A DNA stretch of 8,331 bases from Treponema sp. (GTDB lineage Bacteria; Spirochaetota; Spirochaetia; Treponematales; Breznakiellaceae). The DNA is taken from contig JAIRRR010000259.1 in NCBI GenBank assembly GCA_031255875.1, positions 1 to 8,331 of the forward strand, written 5' to 3'. Of this stretch, positions 7,584 to 8,331 are shown one piece after another (position 1 is the stretch's first letter; every line of letters begins with the position of its first letter). The translations under genes were made by a program, and so were the position numbers. The notes beneath the pieces are model-generated. The model had not been told where the DNA came from. It was given only the letters and a program-made list of their open reading frames with translations, and searched no databases.

Positions 7584-7613
7584 ATCTTACCATATCTGGC
7601 GGGGAATTGTCAA
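7584..7613 (-). promoter_or_regulatory. Candidate sigma-70 promoter of the trxB operon
   Basis: Read on the minus strand, TTGACA (7613-7608) is a perfect -35 box. After an 18-bp spacer comes TAAGAT (7589-7584), a 4-of-6 match to the -10 box. The -10 box ends 9 nt before the trxB ATG at 7574, so transcription would begin within a few bases of the start codon and largely exclude the GAAAGG site. Confidence 0.45.
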
Positions 7614-7698
7614 AAAGGCGCCGGCTGGCTTGCCGGGAAACAACGCCGTGTGAAACAAAACCGGCCAGTTCTGCTTTCCAAAAATCCCCTGCGCCAAT

Positions 7699-7727
7699 TT
7701 GTCTAAGCGCCCTTTCTGCCCTAAACT
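7699..7727 (+). promoter_or_regulatory. Candidate promoter of dinB
   Basis: TTGTCT (7699-7704, 4 of 6 consensus) and TAAACT (7722-7727, 4 of 6) are separated by 17 bp. The -10 ends 5 nt before the first dinB ATG. Both boxes are imperfect, but the placement matches the other candidate promoters in this window and no Shine-Dalgarno sequence is evident. I saw no E. coli-type or Bacillus-type LexA box nearby. Confidence 0.3.
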
Positions 7728-7732
7728 GGTTA

Positions 7733-8331
7733 ATGATGGCCTATTTCGCGCACGCGGACCTGGACGCCTTTTACGCCTCGGTCGAACAGATCGATCACCC
7801 CGAGTACCGGGGGAAACCCGTCATTGTGGGCGGGCTCCCCGGAGACCGGCGGAGCGTGGTATCCACCGCCTCCTACGAAGCCCGGCAGTACGGGGTCCAT
7901 TCCGCCATGCCCATTGCCCGGGCGGTAAAGCTCTGCCCGCAGGGCGTATACCTGCGGGGCAATATGAAGCGCTACCGGGAGAAATCGCGGGAAATTATGG
8001 GCATCTTTGCCGGGTTTTCGCCGATTGTGCAACAGCTTTCCATAGACGAGGCTTTCCTGGACATCAGCGGGACGGAGGCCCTCTTCGGCCCGCCCCGGGA
8101 GCTTGCCGGAAAACTCAAGGCCAAAGTTTTCCGGGATACCGGCCTTACCGTTTCCGTGGGGCTTGCCCCGAACAAGTACGTCGCGAAGATCGCCTCGGGC
8201 ATATCAAAACCTGACGGGCTTTACGTTGTCGCCCCCGGTTCGGAAGAGCGGTTCATGCGGGGCCTCCCGGCGGCGAAGATCTGGGGCGCCGGAAGCAAGA
8301 CCCAGGAACTGTTCAAAAAACACGGCCTGGC
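7733..8331 (+). CDS. dinB: DNA polymerase IV (DinB), N-terminal part, cut by window end
   Basis: This is a Y-family translesion polymerase that extends past damaged template bases with low fidelity. Only the first 199 codons are present; the frame is open to the window edge, so the thumb and little-finger domains are missing for lack of sequence, not by mutation. Visible motifs are FAHADLDAFYASVEQ (5-19), with the first catalytic Asp and the Phe-Tyr steric-gate region, VSTASYEARQYGVHSAMP (43-60), QLSIDEAFLDISG (about 101-113) with the catalytic Asp-Glu pair, and SVGLAPNKYVAKIASGISKPDGL (about 141-163). The helix-hairpin-helix region begins at LPAAKIWGAG. Two consecutive ATGs at 7733 and 7736 are both possible starts; neither has a clear ribosome binding site. 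It is transcribed divergently from trxB across a 158-bp gap. Confidence 0.95.
   Translation, partial: MMAYFAHADLDAFYASVEQIDHPEYRGKPVIVGGLPGDRRSVVSTASYEARQYGVHSAMPIARAVKLCPQGVYLRGNMKRYREKSREIMGIFAGFSPIVQQLSIDEAFLDISGTEALFGPPRELAGKLKAKVFRDTGLTVSVGLAPNKYVAKIASGISKPDGLYVVAPGSEERFMRGLPAAKIWGAGSKTQELFKKHGL

Noticed and set aside
4679..7651. Shared 13-mer AACAACGCCGTGT near 4680 and near 7640
   Set aside because: A 13-base match within about 8 kb is close to chance expectation. One copy is inside the GNAT gene and the other is intergenic, with no wider similarity.
7575..7732. SOS/LexA operator controlling dinB
   Set aside because: I looked for CTGT-N8-ACAG and GAAC-N4-GTTC type palindromes and found none. 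A lineage-specific LexA site cannot be excluded.
7699..8214. Plus-strand open frame overlapping the start of dinB
   Set aside because: It is in a different frame from the polymerase, begins in the promoter region and encodes Arg/Pro-rich sequence. The dinB frame has strong family motifs.

Overview
The window is GC-rich bacterial DNA (roughly mid-60s % GC by eye), densely coding, with a short AT-rich island of about 32-35% GC at 3180-3960. Gene content is housekeeping: lipoprotein modification, amino-acid synthesis, redox, cell-wall recycling and translesion DNA synthesis. An exported NagZ-type enzyme together with Lgt means a bacterium with an exported envelope and lipoproteins. My best guess for the lineage is a GC-rich spirochaete (treponeme-like). 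This rests on a general impression of the protein sequences, not on any search, so treat it as weak.

Layout. (1) 48-3018, plus strand: lgt, thrC and ychJ, separated by 17 and 11 nt, probably one operon. (2) 3019-3200: a short noncoding stretch full of inverted repeats (a 10-bp stem, then two mutually exclusive GC hairpins flanked by degenerate 14-bp direct repeats), resembling a dispersed intergenic repeat. (3) 3201-3960, plus strand: an AT-rich two-gene cassette encoding a minimal nucleotidyltransferase (MNT) and a HEPN-domain protein overlapping by 11 nt. A near-consensus promoter drives it, and it looks horizontally acquired and toxin-antitoxin-like. (4) 7574 down to 4004, minus strand: trxB, an exported GH3 beta-N-acetylhexosaminidase (nagZ-like) and a two-domain GNAT acetyltransferase, joined by ATGA and GTGA 4-nt stop/start overlaps, so a tightly coupled operon. 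(5) 7575-7732: divergent promoter region. (6) 7733 to the window edge, plus strand: the first 199 codons of dinB (DNA polymerase IV), running off the end.

How it fits together. The lgt group and the trxB group look like ordinary chromosomal operons that converge, and the MNT/HEPN cassette sits at the convergence point, a place where insertion breaks no gene. No transposase, integrase, tRNA, rRNA or CRISPR array is visible. A recurring detail is that candidate -10 boxes at four transcription-unit starts lie only 5-9 nt upstream of the start codon. This suggests leaderless or nearly leaderless mRNAs. No gene-free stretch exceeds 300 bases.
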